A stretch of 33,679 nt of DNA from an uncultured Clostridia bacterium (GCA_937894955.1 CALAXO010000141.1:1-33679); one strand, 5' to 3'; positions 22,454-31,684 are shown, counted from the stretch's first letter. Notes: a model not told the origin generated them from the letters alone. A program made the numbers and translations.

Positions 22454-23140
22454 ATGAATTATAACATTATCGGCGAACCCTTCCCTGCCGTCGTCTGCAC
22501 GCTCAACGCAGGCGAATGCATGATAACCGAACGCGGCAGCATGTGCTGGATGAGCCCGAATATGAAAATGGAAACCACTTCCAACGGGGGCATCGGCAAA
22601 GTTTTCGGCAGAATGTTTTCCGGCGAGGCTATGTTCCAAAATCGCTACACGGCCGTCGGCGGCACGGGCACCATCGCATTCGCATCAAGCTTCCCCGGCT
22701 CGGTGCGCTGCTTTGACATCACACCCAACGACCCGCTCATCGTTCAAAAGAGCGGCTTCCTTGCAAGCGAAAGCACGGTGGAGCTCTCCGTCCATTTTCA
22801 AAAGCGTTTCGGCTCAGGGCTGTTCGGCGGCGAGGGCTTCATAATGCAGAAACTCAGCGGTTTCGGCAAAGCTTTTATAGAAATTGACGGCCATGCGGTT
22901 GAATACGACCTCCGCCCCGGGCAGTCCATCGTTATAGACACAGGCTATCTTGCCGCAATGAGTGCAAGCTGCACAATGGACATTCAATCCATCCGCGGAG
23001 TCAAAAACGTGCTCTTCGGCGGAGAAGGCCTCTTCAACACCGTTGTTACGGGACCCGGCAAGGTTCTGCTTCAAACCATGCCCATTTATGCCGTTGCGGG
23101 CTCCATTGCGCCGTATATCCCTTCCCGCGGCAACGACTGA
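22454..23140 (+). CDS. AIM24 / TIGR00266-family protein
   Basis: A 228-residue protein from ATG 22454, with AGAAAGG nine bases upstream. The beta-rich pattern fits the AIM24 family (TIGR00266): CTLNAGECMITERGSMCWMS, GGIGKVFGRMFSGEAMFQN, GLFGGEGFIMQKLSG, and the late GGEGLFNTVVTGPGKVLLQT. Members are soluble, probably trimeric, double-layered beta proteins of unknown biochemical role, named after a yeast mitochondrial protein. No signal peptide or membrane segment is visible. Promoter at 22338-22366. The 264-bp gap that follows (23141-23404) has AT-rich hairpins but no clear terminator. Confidence 0.88.
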   Translation: MNYNIIGEPFPAVVCTLNAGECMITERGSMCWMSPNMKMETTSNGGIGKVFGRMFSGEAMFQNRYTAVGGTGTIAFASSFPGSVRCFDITPNDPLIVQKSGFLASESTVELSVHFQKRFGSGLFGGEGFIMQKLSGFGKAFIEIDGHAVEYDLRPGQSIVIDTGYLAAMSASCTMDIQSIRGVKNVLFGGEGLFNTVVTGPGKVLLQTMPIYAVAGSIAPYIPSRGND

Positions 23141-23404
23141 CGCGCAGCGTCGGACAGCTCCGTTTGTTTTTGCGAAAGGGCAGGAACCTGCCCGAACTTT
23201 TGACCGCAAAAGCAAATTGTTCGCCGTTCCGATTCAAAAATTGAATTTGTATTTTAAAATTCGGAATCGGATATTTCGCAATGCATTTCCGCATTTTCTT
23301 TCCGCTTGGAATAATGCTCCGCATTTTCGGCAAGAATATGATTCGGCAGGCAGCGAATTGCTGCCCGCTCATCTTGCCGTAAAACGGCATTTTCGGAGGA
23401 AAGA

Positions 23405-23914
23405 ATGAATCATTCACGAAAATTTCGAAAGCTTATTGCAGCAGTCCTTTCAGTGCTTTGCATAGTTCTCTGCTGCACCGCATGCGGCGGCAACAGCGAT
23501 AAGCCCACGCCGCGTCCGCAGAACACCGCAACCGCAACCGCGCCCGGCACGACGGAGCTGAACACAACTCCCGCCGCAACGGATGCCCGCACGACCGACG
23601 GCATGAACACGGCCGAACCCGGCACCGATTCACCCGCCGGAACCGATTCACCCGACAGTGAAAAGCCCACCCAGGACGGCAGCGGGCAGATTGCAGATTT
23701 TCGGGAAGGCAAAGTTGTCAAACCCGAGGACGTTCCGGAAATTCGTTCTGCAGTCGAAAAAGAATATCCCGGTTATACGATTCAGTCCGTGACCCATGCA
23801 CTGCTGTCCGACAGGCAGGCCTATAAAGTCACTCTTCAGGGCAGCGGCGACCTTGCGAAGGTTATCTACATGCTTGCCGACGGCACGATAGTTGTTCCCA
23901 AAATGCAGGATTGA
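23405..23914 (+). CDS. secreted lipoprotein with Thr/Pro-rich linker and PepSY-like C-terminus
   Basis: A 169-residue protein behind a CGGAGGAAAG site. The N-terminus is a lipoprotein signal: MNHSRKFRK, a hydrophobic core, and CCTACGG with Cys27 as the probable lipidation site. Residues about 30-95 form a low-complexity linker rich in Thr, Pro, Ala, Ser and Asp, including a near-duplicate GTDSP. The last 70 residues (EIRSAVEKEYPGYTIQSV, QAYKVTLQGSG, MLADGTIVVPK) look like one PepSY-type alpha/beta unit. PepSY units are often inhibitors or modulators of secreted peptidases. The neighbouring secreted protease makes that tempting, but the link is speculative. Confidence 0.75.
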   Translation: MNHSRKFRKLIAAVLSVLCIVLCCTACGGNSDKPTPRPQNTATATAPGTTELNTTPAATDARTTDGMNTAEPGTDSPAGTDSPDSEKPTQDGSGQIADFREGKVVKPEDVPEIRSAVEKEYPGYTIQSVTHALLSDRQAYKVTLQGSGDLAKVIYMLADGTIVVPKMQD

Positions 23915-24067
23915 ACGGCACTGCTGATTCCCGATTGAGCAACGCCCCCCGCTTGCTGCGGGATTCGGCAGGCTGCGGCGGAAATTCACCGGGCGCAGCG
24001 AAAAAAATGTTTTCGGGCAGTTTTGATTGAACAAACTCCGGCTAAAGAATATTTAAACGTAATATTC

Positions 24068-24131
24068 AAAAAAACTCCGAATGCGTTTGCCGATGCATGT
24101 TTTCGGCCTTGCGCGTTCGGAGTTCTTTTAT
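24068..24131. terminator. bidirectional terminator between the lipoprotein gene and the ArsR-like fragment
   Basis: ACTCCGAA (24074-24081) pairs with TTCGGAGT (24116-24123). A7 lies on the left and TCTTTTATT on the right. This is the arrangement expected between a rightward gene and a leftward gene, which supports the leftward ArsR-like frame having once been a full gene. Confidence 0.8.
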
Positions 24132-24230
24132 TCTGATTCAGTCACTGTTCACTTGTAATTTCGCTTGCCGCTTCAATCGGTGTTCGATGACGCGATTTGT
24201 CATTTTCGGCGGCATCGCAAACTATACCCG

Positions 24231-24437
24231 TCAAAGATTCATCGAAACATCTTTTATATCGCAATCGAGAAGCACAGCACACAGTCGGCTTATGAATGTA
24301 ACCACATTGGCTCTGTTCATTGTGAAACAGACCTTGTTGCCGTCAAGGGTGCTGTCCACAAGGCCGGCAACAATGAGCTTATTCACATTGGAACTCGGCG
24401 GGCTGACAAAGGCCGCACTGAACGCTTCCGAAAAGCT
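24231..24437 (-). pseudogene. truncated ArsR-family winged-helix regulator (C-terminal part only)
   Basis: The minus frame closed by TGA 24231-24233 reads VSPPSSNVNKLIVAGLVDST then LDGNKVCFTMNRANVV and FISRLCAVLLDCD. The order recognition helix, L-x-x-AGLV, beta-wing (DGNKVCFTMN) and C-terminal helix is that of ArsR-family repressors. Only the end of the recognition helix remains; a TGA at 24438-24440 closes the frame, and opposite-strand protease sequence occupies the place of the missing N-terminus. A converging terminator lies just beyond its stop codon. I read it as a gene cut by a rearrangement or an assembly join. The match is by eye. Confidence 0.6.
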
Positions 24438-27400
24438 TCATTTGCAGCATTCAAAGCTTGAATCCGAAATCGGCAGTGTCAGCAAATCCTTTAAGGTGAA
24501 ATATGACTTCACACTCCTTCTCAACGGATTCGGCGCACAGATGAAATACGGCGAGCTCAAGGCTGTCAACAAGCTGCCCGGCGTTAAATATGCCTTTGTT
24601 GCTCCTTCATTCAGCATCAGCAGCGATGACATTGAAGTTCTCTCCTCCGATGATTACGGAACGATCGGCATTCTTGCCGAAAGCGGCTGCAATCCCAAGA
24701 TGCAGAATGCCAACAGCGATATGAACACCGAAGCCGCATGGCTTGCAGGTTATACCGGCGAAGGCATGACCGTTGCCGTAATCGATACCGGCATTGACCT
24801 CACTCATGCAATGTTCTCCGTCCAACCCGAAAACCCGTCTATGACATCCGACAAGGCTGCGGAAATTTTGGCGGAATCAAACCTTCATGTTTCTCAAATC
24901 GTTCCCGGAGTCACTGCGGAGCAGCTTTATTCCGCCGCAAAGATTCCGTTCCGGTTCGACTACGCCGACGGCGATGCGGATTCAACCGACACAATGGGGC
25001 ACGGTTCTCACGTTGCGGGCATTATTGCAGGCGCAACGACTGCCAACCTGATAAACACATATAACATCAAGAACGTCGGCATTGCTCCCGATGCGCAGCT
25101 TGTTGTTATGAAAGTTTTCGACACAAACGGCGGAGCAAGCATGACGGATGTTACCGCCGCGCTTGAAGACGCAATACTTTTGGGCGTTGACGCTGCAAAC
25201 CTCAGCCTCGGCACAAGCTGCGGCTCCGTTACAGGTTATCCCAAAATAACCGCTGTGTTCAATGCCGCCCTTGACGCCGGCATAAACGTTGCGGTTGCAG
25301 CAGGAAACGATGCAAACAGCACCAACAAGAGCCTCTGGAACAACGACCTCGTCCTTGCCGGCAACCCCGACATCGATGTTCTCAGCATGCCCGCAACTTT
25401 CGACGCCCCGATAAGCGTTGCAAGTGCCGACAACAGCACCTATTTGGCAGGCTTTGCAAGCAAACTCGATTACTTCACCTTCAGCGTCGGCGCAAACAGA
25501 TATAATTATCAGTTCTCCGACAAATCCCCCTATGCATACAGGTTCGGCGCAAAACTCGGCGGAGACTGGAAATATGTAAGCCTTGATACCGGTGCGGAAG
25601 CAGATTACGAAGGCGTTGATGTTTCGGGCAAGCTTGTTCTTGCAAAGCTCAGCACGGAACTTTCCATCAACGAACAGGGAAGGATTGCACAGTCCCACGG
25701 GGCAGTCGGCCTGATTCTCTATCCCGACACCAATGCTGCGGGCAATTTCAAAATTCCCGACACGACCCATGATGAATACACCATCCCGACCGTGGGCATG
25801 GCATATTTTTACGGCAACAACCTTGCCGACAGTATCATACCCGATACCATTCATGTACAGTCCTATTGGGTGACCCGTCCCGACGGGAATCAGATATCCC
25901 CTTTCTCCAGCTGGGGTGCAACCAATGAGCTTACCCTCAAGCCCGACATTACGGCGATCTGAGGCAGCGTTGTTTCCGCATACAAAAACGGCTCAATCGC
26001 AATTTCCGGCGGCACAAGCATTGCTTCCCCTGCAATTGCGGGCATCAGCACAGGCTGTTGTCCGTCCTTTTTTATCCGACAATTGCTTCCCCTGCAATTG
26101 CGGGCATCAGCGTTCTTGTTCGTCAGTATCTCAAATCAATAACCAACCTCGGCGGCAGGGAACTTGCGGCAGCGGTTGACAAGCTTATGATGAGCAGCGC
26201 ATCGCCCGTCACCGATGCCGACAGCGGCCTTCCCTTCTCGCCCCGCGTACAGGGCGCCGGCCTTGTTGATGCGGGAAAAGCGGTCTCTGTCGGCGCATAT
26301 ATCAATGTTGCAGGCACTGATAAGTCCAAGTTTGAACTCGGTGATGACAGGGCGCGCACGGGATGTTACACAATGACTTTCGATGTTGTCAACATCACCG
26401 GCGAAACAAAGGTCTATAATCTCAGCGTCAGCGCATTGACCGAAAGCGCCGTTTGCGGCAGGGTAAACCCCGACCACACCTATGAGTACCTCACGGATCA
26501 GTTTGAGTACGAGCTTGAATCAAACATTGATGCTCCCGAAACCGTGACTGTTGCCGCCGGTTCTTCCGTCTCCGTCACCGTTACCGTGACCCTTTCCGCA
26601 AGGGACATTAAGTATATTGAAAAATACTTTGAGAACGGCATATACGTTGAAGGCTTCATCACTCTTGACGAAGTCGGCGGGGAAAGCATTTCGGCTCCTT
26701 ACCTTGCATTCTACGGCGACTGGCGCGATGCCCCTGCGATTGAAGAGAATTTCTTCTATGATTGGCCCAGTGAGGACTATCCCGCAAACACCACGCTTAT
26801 TGCCAACACCGTCTATACATATGACGAGCTCAACAACGAGACATGGCTTCTCGGCGATACTCGTTCGGGCAACGGTCAAACGCCTTACGGCATTCAGATA
26901 GGTTCACAAATGATGTATTGGGATGAGCGCAATGCAATCTCTCCCAACGGCGACGGCATTCGCGACTTCCTTGAAGTTGTCACCGGTCTTTACAGAAATG
27001 TTAAGGAGTATCGTTATATCATCACCGACCGCGAAACCGGTGAGGAACTCTATCGCAAGGATATGGGCTATGTTCCCAAAACCTACTACAACTCGATTTA
27101 TGACGATATCATAAGCGCAGGCATGTATTCCGGGCATGAACTTGATTTCGACTGGACAACGCTTGCAAACAACCAAACCGTTATCGTCCGCATCGAGGCT
27201 GTTACGGACATTGAGGACAACACGCGCATTGACAGTTGGGAATTCCCCGTAACATGCGACACGGAAGCTCCCGTCACCGCCGTCAAGCTCTATGTTTCCG
27301 GTGCAAAGTACTATGTTCAGAATCAGATAAACGAAAACCGTTTCGTTGACTACACCGAAATCTTTGCCAACCTTAACACCGGCGCATATGCCAAGTATAA

Positions 27401-29465
27401 GGTGACCTACGGCGGATATGAACCTGCGGGACGCACAGCGAACGTGACTCTCGGGTTCTCCAATGCGGCAACCGATTTCGTTTCAAGAACAATGGACTAT
27501 GCAGGCAACTATAACTATGTTTACGTCAGCATGGACAACAAGGAGGATATGGTTGAACTTGACAGGGAGGATGCAACCCTTGTTGTCGGCGACAGCCTGA
27601 CAATCAATCAGCTCTATGCATTCGATACTTCCTATACGGACACTGAGATTATTTGCCCGCTTACATGGACAAGCTCCGATTCTGATATTGTCAGCATCGT
27701 TGAAAGCGATGACAATCATGCCGTTATCACCGCAAATGCCCCCGGCACCGCAACCGTTACGGCAACGAACAGCTTCAACATCTCCGATTCCGTTCAAATC
27801 ACCGTTGTTGAATCGGATGATGAAAATTATGCAATCGTAATGTTCGATGCAGGTGAATACGGCACGGTAAACGGTCCCGCAAGGCTTGTGCTTGAAAAGG
27901 GAACCGTGCTTACCGATGCCGACATTCCCGAAATCACACCCGACAGCGATCACCTGTTCTGGGGCTTTGACAAGGTTGTGAGCGGCCATAAAGTTTCGGA
28001 AGATATCACCTTCACCGCAAAATACCGCAGGAATATCCCTGTCGGCAAGACATATGTCGAAACGGATACCATTGTTCCCGGCGAGGCCTGCCTCATTGCC
28101 GCAGATTACAACGGCAGCACCTATATCATGAGCAGTCAGGCGCATATCGGCGGCGAAGTCGGTCTGAACGGTCAGCAGGTGCAGGTCAGCTCCGTTAACG
28201 GCAATGCTGTTATCGTGAACGACGGACTTGCGAATTTCGAATGGAGCTTCTCCGCAGAAGATGCGCAGACAGTCACCCATATTGCAAGCGGCAGGCTGAT
28301 GTCCACAATTTACTCACAGGGTTATGCATGGCTCGGCCTTCGCACCGAAACCGATGTGGTTTGGAATTGGGACAACAACGGCGGACTCAGCCATAACGAT
28401 GCAGGTGCCAACGGTTACAATTACCTCTCGTTCGGCGTATCGGCTTCCGGCTTCAGTGCAGGTTTCGATATTTTCGAACGCGCGGACAGTGCCTGCACCC
28501 CCGTAAGGCTCTTCAAACACACTGTTAATGAGGATGTCAACACCTACACCGTCACATTTGTTGACGGACTCACCGGAGACATCATAAGCGCTGCGAACGT
28601 AAACGAATGCGAGAACGCCGTCCTTCCGGAAGCGCCGATTCACGATGGCTGCACATTCGTTCGCTATGATGACAACGGCGAATTCATCACCGATGATATC
28701 ACCGTTACCGCCGAATATTCCGTCAACAGTTATCTCGTAGCATTCATTGACGGGCTTACCGGCAGCACGCTCTCCGATCAGGTTGTTGAATACGGAAACG
28801 CCGCCGCTGCTCCCGAAGCACCCGCGCATGAAGGCTATACTTTCACGGGTTGGGATAATGATTTCGAAAGCGTATCCTGCAGCATGACCGTTGCGGCGCA
28901 ATATGCCCGCAATTCCTACACCGTCACTTTCCTTGATTGGGACGGAACGGAACTCGGCAGTGAAACCGTTCTTCACGGCGAAAGCGCAGCGCAGACCCCC
29001 TCTCCCGAGAGAACGGGCTACACCTTCATCGGTTGGGATGCAAGTCTTACCAACATCACATCCGATGTTACGGCAACCGCTCAGTATGAAATCAACCGTT
29101 ACCTTGTCGTATTTGTTGATTGGGACGGAAGCACGATTTCGCGTCAGCTCGTTGCCTACGGACAGGCAGCGGAACTTCCCGAAGAACCCGTGCGTGAGTA
29201 CTGCAACTTTATCGGCTGGAGTGCGGATACCTCCTGCATTACCGAGGAAACCATCGTTGTTGCACAGTACAGCATTGCAATCACCGCGGGCGACGTTGAT
29301 GCGGACGGAAGTGTCACCATTACCGATGCTCTCCTGACCCTCCGAATTGCAATGGAGCTTGTCACGCCGAGCGAAGTGCAGCTTGTTGCAGCCGATGTCA
29401 ATGAGGATATGTGCGTTAACGTTGTGGACGCTCAGATCATTCTGCGGACGGCTCTCGGAATTTGA
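24397..29465 (+). pseudogene. subtilisin-like (S8, C5a peptidase/lactocepin-type) secreted protease with InlB repeats and dockerin, interrupted
   Basis: Protease similarity starts near 24400 (propeptide I9-like region, FKVKYDFTLLLNGFGAQMKY). No signal peptide is present; the frame upstream to 24097 is unrelated. The catalytic Asp is in VAVIDTGID (24784-24786), His in GHGSHVAG (25000-25002) and Ser in GGTSIASPAIAG (26017-26019). A PA-type insert lies between His and Ser. A TGA at 25960-25962 replaces what should be Gly (context PDITAI, stop, GSV), and a 62-bp insertion at 26050-26111 shifts the frame after the Ser. Beyond it the frame is open to 29465: Fn3-like region (APYLAFYGDWRDAP, ISPNGDGIRD), a BIG2-like domain, four InlB/Flg_new repeats, then a dockerin (DVDADGSVTITDALLTLRI, DVNEDMCVNVVDAQIILR). 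About 1,680 residues if repaired. Confidence 0.85.
26020..26111 (+). repeat. 30-bp direct repeat created by a 62-bp insertion in the protease active-site region
   Basis: An identical 30-bp sequence occurs at 26020-26049 and 26082-26111, encoding IASPAIAGIS each time, with 32 bp of unrelated sequence between. Deleting 62 bp joins the two reading frames exactly, giving GGTSIASPAIAGISVLVRQY. Confidence 0.9.
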
Positions 29466-29542
29466 GTTCAACACATGCAGATCATTAACCCGTATTGAAG
29501 CGCACCGAACAAACCCGAATCCGCGTTTTAATGCACAAAAAT

Positions 29543-29583
29543 AACCCGGGCAGCTCCGAATAAATGCTGCCCGGGTTCGTTTT
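29543..29583 (+). terminator. intrinsic terminator of the S8 protease gene
   Basis: AACCCGGGCAGC (29543-29554) pairs with GCTGCCCGGGTT (29566-29577), followed by CGTTTTAT. Confidence 0.85.
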
Positions 29584-29591
29584 ATATAAAA

Positions 29592-29723
29592 CAGCTCCGG
29601 TACCCTCTCACTATGCGGGCCTTAACGTTTCAGCCGCTTCCCTCTTTCGGGAACTCCCTGATTTCCGTCAAAAGCTGTCTCAGCTGATGCTGCTTTCTGC
29701 TGCAAAACAGCAAATCGGAGCTG
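29592..29723. other. structured intergenic element, unknown
   Basis: The 358-bp gap between the protease and rplT (29466-29823) holds two terminators and this 132-bp block. CAGCTCCG (29592-29599) and CGGAGCTG (29716-29723) are perfect complements that close it. Inner hairpins include TTCCC/GGGAA near 29639-29655 and CTGC/GCAG-type pairs near 29687-29710. On the minus strand the closing stem is followed by TTTTATAT. It could be a small RNA or a dispersed palindromic repeat; I recognise no family. Confidence 0.4.
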
Positions 29724-29743
29724 AATCTTCGTATTCTGATGTC

Positions 29744-29777
29744 AAAACGAAAATGCGCGGCCCTTGCGAGCCGCGCA
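29744..29777 (-). terminator. intrinsic terminator of the infC-rpmI-rplT operon
   Basis: TGCGCGGC (29754-29761) pairs with GCCGCGCA (29770-29777). On the minus strand the stem is followed by TTTTCGTTTTG. Confidence 0.85.
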
Positions 29778-29823
29778 CGATGTTCGTTTCATAAATAATG
29801 TTTATGCCGCCGAACGGATAAAC

Positions 29824-30183
29824 TTATGCATTCAGAGCCTTGTTTGCAACCTGAACGAGCTGGTTGAATGCGTTCATGTCGCTGATTGCGAGGTCGGCGA
29901 GAACCTTGCGGTTCACATCAACACCGGCAACCTTGAGACCGTGGATGAGGTTGGAATAGTTGGTTCCGCAGATTCTTGCGCCCGCATTGATACGAGCGAT
30001 CCAAAGCTTGCGGTACTCCCTCTTTTTGAGCTTACGGCCGACATAGGCATAAGCCATGGACTTCATGACCTGCTGACTTGCCGCACGATAGAGTTTGCTC
30101 TTTGCTCCGTAGTAGCCCTTGGAGAGTTTAAAAACTTTACGACGCTTTTTAACTGCGTTTACTGCTCTTTTAATCCTTGCCAT
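29824..30183 (-). CDS. rplT: 50S ribosomal protein L20
   Basis: A 119-residue basic protein with the L20 signature: MARIKRAVNAVKKRRKVFKL, KGYYGAKSKLYRAA, AYVGRKLKKREYRKLWIARI and a final LADLAISDMNAFNQLV. L20 binds 23S rRNA early in assembly and represses its own operon in the leader. An AAGGAGGATT site precedes the ATG. Last gene of the operon, 15 bp after rpmI, followed by a terminator. Confidence 0.98.
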   Translation of the reverse strand: MARIKRAVNAVKKRRKVFKLSKGYYGAKSKLYRAASQQVMKSMAYAYVGRKLKKREYRKLWIARINAGARICGTNYSNLIHGLKVAGVDVNRKVLADLAISDMNAFNQLVQVANKALNA

Positions 30184-30198
30184 TGTGAATAATCCTCC

Positions 30199-30399
30199 TT
30201 ATCTCTTGTAGGGGATCAGCTTGCTAATCTTGGAAACTTCTTCCTCAGCGATGTAGCCGATCTTGCGAAGGTTGCGGGTGCGCTTCGTAGTTTTCTTGGT
30301 AAGGATATGGCTTTTGTAAGCCTTGCCCCTTTTGATTTTGCCGCTCTTGGTGAAGCTGAAACGCTTTGCGGCGCCCCTATGGGTCTTAATTTTCGGCAT
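30199..30399 (-). CDS. rpmI: 50S ribosomal protein L35
   Basis: A 66-residue protein of normal L35 length: MPKIKTHRGAAKRFSFTKSG, KIKRGKAYKSHILTKK, ending ISKLIPYKR. An AGGAGGAATTCCC site precedes the ATG. Middle gene of the infC-rpmI-rplT operon, starting 22 bp after infC ends. Confidence 0.98.
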   Translation of the reverse strand: MPKIKTHRGAAKRFSFTKSGKIKRGKAYKSHILTKKTTKRTRNLRKIGYIAEEEVSKISKLIPYKR

Positions 30400-30421
30400 G
30401 GGAATTCCTCCTAAAAAATAA

Positions 30422-30946
30422 TCAGTTCTTTGCTGCGGGTTTGGGAGCCAAAATCATTGCCATGTTGCGCCCTTCCTGCTTTGCCGGGCGTTCTATCACG
30501 GCATAATCCCGAACCATCTCATAGAATGCGTTCATAACATCGAGACCGACGCTGCCGTGGCTTATCTGTCTGCCGCGGAAGCGGATGGAAGCCTTGACCT
30601 TATTTCCGCTCTTCAGGAACTTGACACACGCCTTGGCCTTGACCTCCATGTCGTGCGTATCGATAGTTGAAGAGAGACGGATCTCCTTTGTTTCGACAAC
30701 GGTTTGATTCCTGCGCTGTTCCTTTTCGCGCTTGATCTGCTCAAAACGAGCCTTGCCGTAATCCATGATTTTGCAGACGGGCGGGTTTGCGTTGGGAACT
30801 ATCTTAACAAGATCAAGTTCCTTTTCGTCTGCGATTCTCAACGCATGTTCAATCTTGACAATACCAAGCTGTTCGCCTTTTTCGTCGATGAGTCGAACCT
30901 CTTTGTCACGGATCTCCTCATTGATCAACAATTCCTGAGTTGCTAT
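30422..30946 (-). CDS. infC: translation initiation factor IF-3, probable ATA start codon
   Basis: A 174-residue IF-3 with ELLINEEIRDKEVRLIDEKG at the N-terminus and the C-terminal domain motifs KEIRLSSTIDTHDMEVKAK and VKASIRFRGRQISHGSVG. IF-3 proteins normally begin directly with (I/M)-x-x-x-x-xINEEIR, and the gene typically uses a rare start codon so that IF-3 can limit its own synthesis. Here the matching codon is ATA at 30944-30946, eight bases after an AAGGTGG site. GTG codons at 30953-30955 and 30956-30958 are alternatives, but they overlap the ribosome site. The last residues are KPAAKN. An attenuator and a strong promoter precede it. Confidence 0.95.
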   Translation of the reverse strand: MATQELLINEEIRDKEVRLIDEKGEQLGIVKIEHALRIADEKELDLVKIVPNANPPVCKIMDYGKARFEQIKREKEQRRNQTVVETKEIRLSSTIDTHDMEVKAKACVKFLKSGNKVKASIRFRGRQISHGSVGLDVMNAFYEMVRDYAVIERPAKQEGRNMAMILAPKPAAKN

Positions 30947-30978
30947 GGGTTTCACCACCTTGAAAGAATTATTCAAAC

Positions 30979-31004
30979 AAAAAACGCGCTGCCTAAGCAC
31001 CGCG
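30979..31004 (-). terminator. leader attenuator of the IF3-L35-L20 operon
   Basis: On the minus strand CGCGGTGC-TTAG-GCAGCGCG (complement of 30985-31004) forms a stem with one mismatch, followed by T6 (complement of 30979-30984). It lies 33 nt before the infC start and about 90 nt after the promoter. This fits the L20-leader type of transcription attenuation known in Bacillota; the competing antiterminator would use the upstream GGCAGAG/GCCGCAGG segments. Confidence 0.75.
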
Positions 31005-31097
31005 CACGCACAAATAGAATGTATTTGTTGCCTTTACTCTGCCTGCATAAATACCTGCGGCAAGTGAGAAGCGGGCGGCTTCTGCTTGAACACTAAT

Positions 31098-31125
31098 ATT
31101 ATACGCAGTTTTCAGCCGATGTCAA
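31098..31125 (-). promoter_or_regulatory. sigma-A promoter for the infC operon
   Basis: On the minus strand TTGACA (complement of 31120-31125), 16 bp, TATAAT (complement of 31098-31103), giving a leader of roughly 145 nt to the start codon. Confidence 0.85.
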
Positions 31126-31155
31126 CATTTTTTTTAAATTTCGGTTCAATATATT

Positions 31156-31647
31156 TCAACCGGCGGTCGATGTCGGCTCTGCATCGCCGCAAGCCGAAAT
31201 CGGAAGCACGGAGTCCGAATTCGGGATTTGAATGAAGGCAAGCTGAATCGTTTCATCAACAACATAGACCGTCAGCACCCGTTCATCGCCAAGATTGGCA
31301 AGCAGAACGTAAACATCACCTGTTTTGTCAATATCGGCATCGAATCCGCATTCACGGGAAACATCAGCGGCGCAGGTCATATCCGTGTCACCGACAATTG
31401 CGCGAATTGAGGTGTTTTTGGCGAAATCATGCTTATAAAGCTCATCCGCCTCGATATTGCAGCCGTGTTGGGCAAGTCTGCGCACAATGCTGCCCGAAAA
31501 ACTGTTTTTTTCAAGAAAAAAACGCCAGACAAGTGCAATCACAAGCAGCACGGCAGCAATCACAAGCAGCGTCCGCGCCGTTTTCGGTTCAATTTTTTGA
31601 TGTCCGTCCGGCATTTTTCCGGGGCTTTTGTCATAAATGTTCGTCAT
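31156..31647 (-). CDS. hypothetical single-pass membrane protein
   Basis: A 163-residue protein from ATG 31645-31647; a TTG seven codons earlier overlaps the GGAGAAA ribosome site and is less likely. A hydrophilic N-terminus (MTNIYDKSPGKMPDGHQK) is followed by one membrane helix (about residues 24-42, ARTLLVIAAVLLVIALVWRFF), then an acidic external domain with regular beta-like stretches (DVYVLLANLGDERVLTVYVV) and three cysteines near the middle. I do not recognise the family. It lies 38 bp after ecfT on the same strand and may be the last gene of that operon, but its role is unknown. Confidence 0.7.
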   Translation of the reverse strand: MTNIYDKSPGKMPDGHQKIEPKTARTLLVIAAVLLVIALVWRFFLEKNSFSGSIVRRLAQHGCNIEADELYKHDFAKNTSIRAIVGDTDMTCAADVSRECGFDADIDKTGDVYVLLANLGDERVLTVYVVDETIQLAFIQIPNSDSVLPISACGDAEPTSTAG

Positions 31648-31684
31648 CTCTGAAAATTTCTCCAATCAGTTAAGTTAAATCAAA

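Noticed and set aside
24097..24396. N-terminal extension of the protease frame up to the ATG/GTG at 24097
   Set aside because: It has no signal peptide, overlaps the terminator and the antisense ArsR-like frame, and has atypical composition; treated as unrelated sequence.
25960..25962. TGA read as Gly (code 25) or selenocysteine in the protease
   Set aside because: Many genes in the window end naturally in TGA (spo0A, arcC, AIM24-family, the response regulator), and there is no SECIS-like context; the nearby 62-bp frameshift also fits simple decay or error better.
28314..29474. Long minus-strand open frame over the protease 3' half
   Set aside because: The opposite frame encodes recognisable InlB repeats and a dockerin; this one has no family features.
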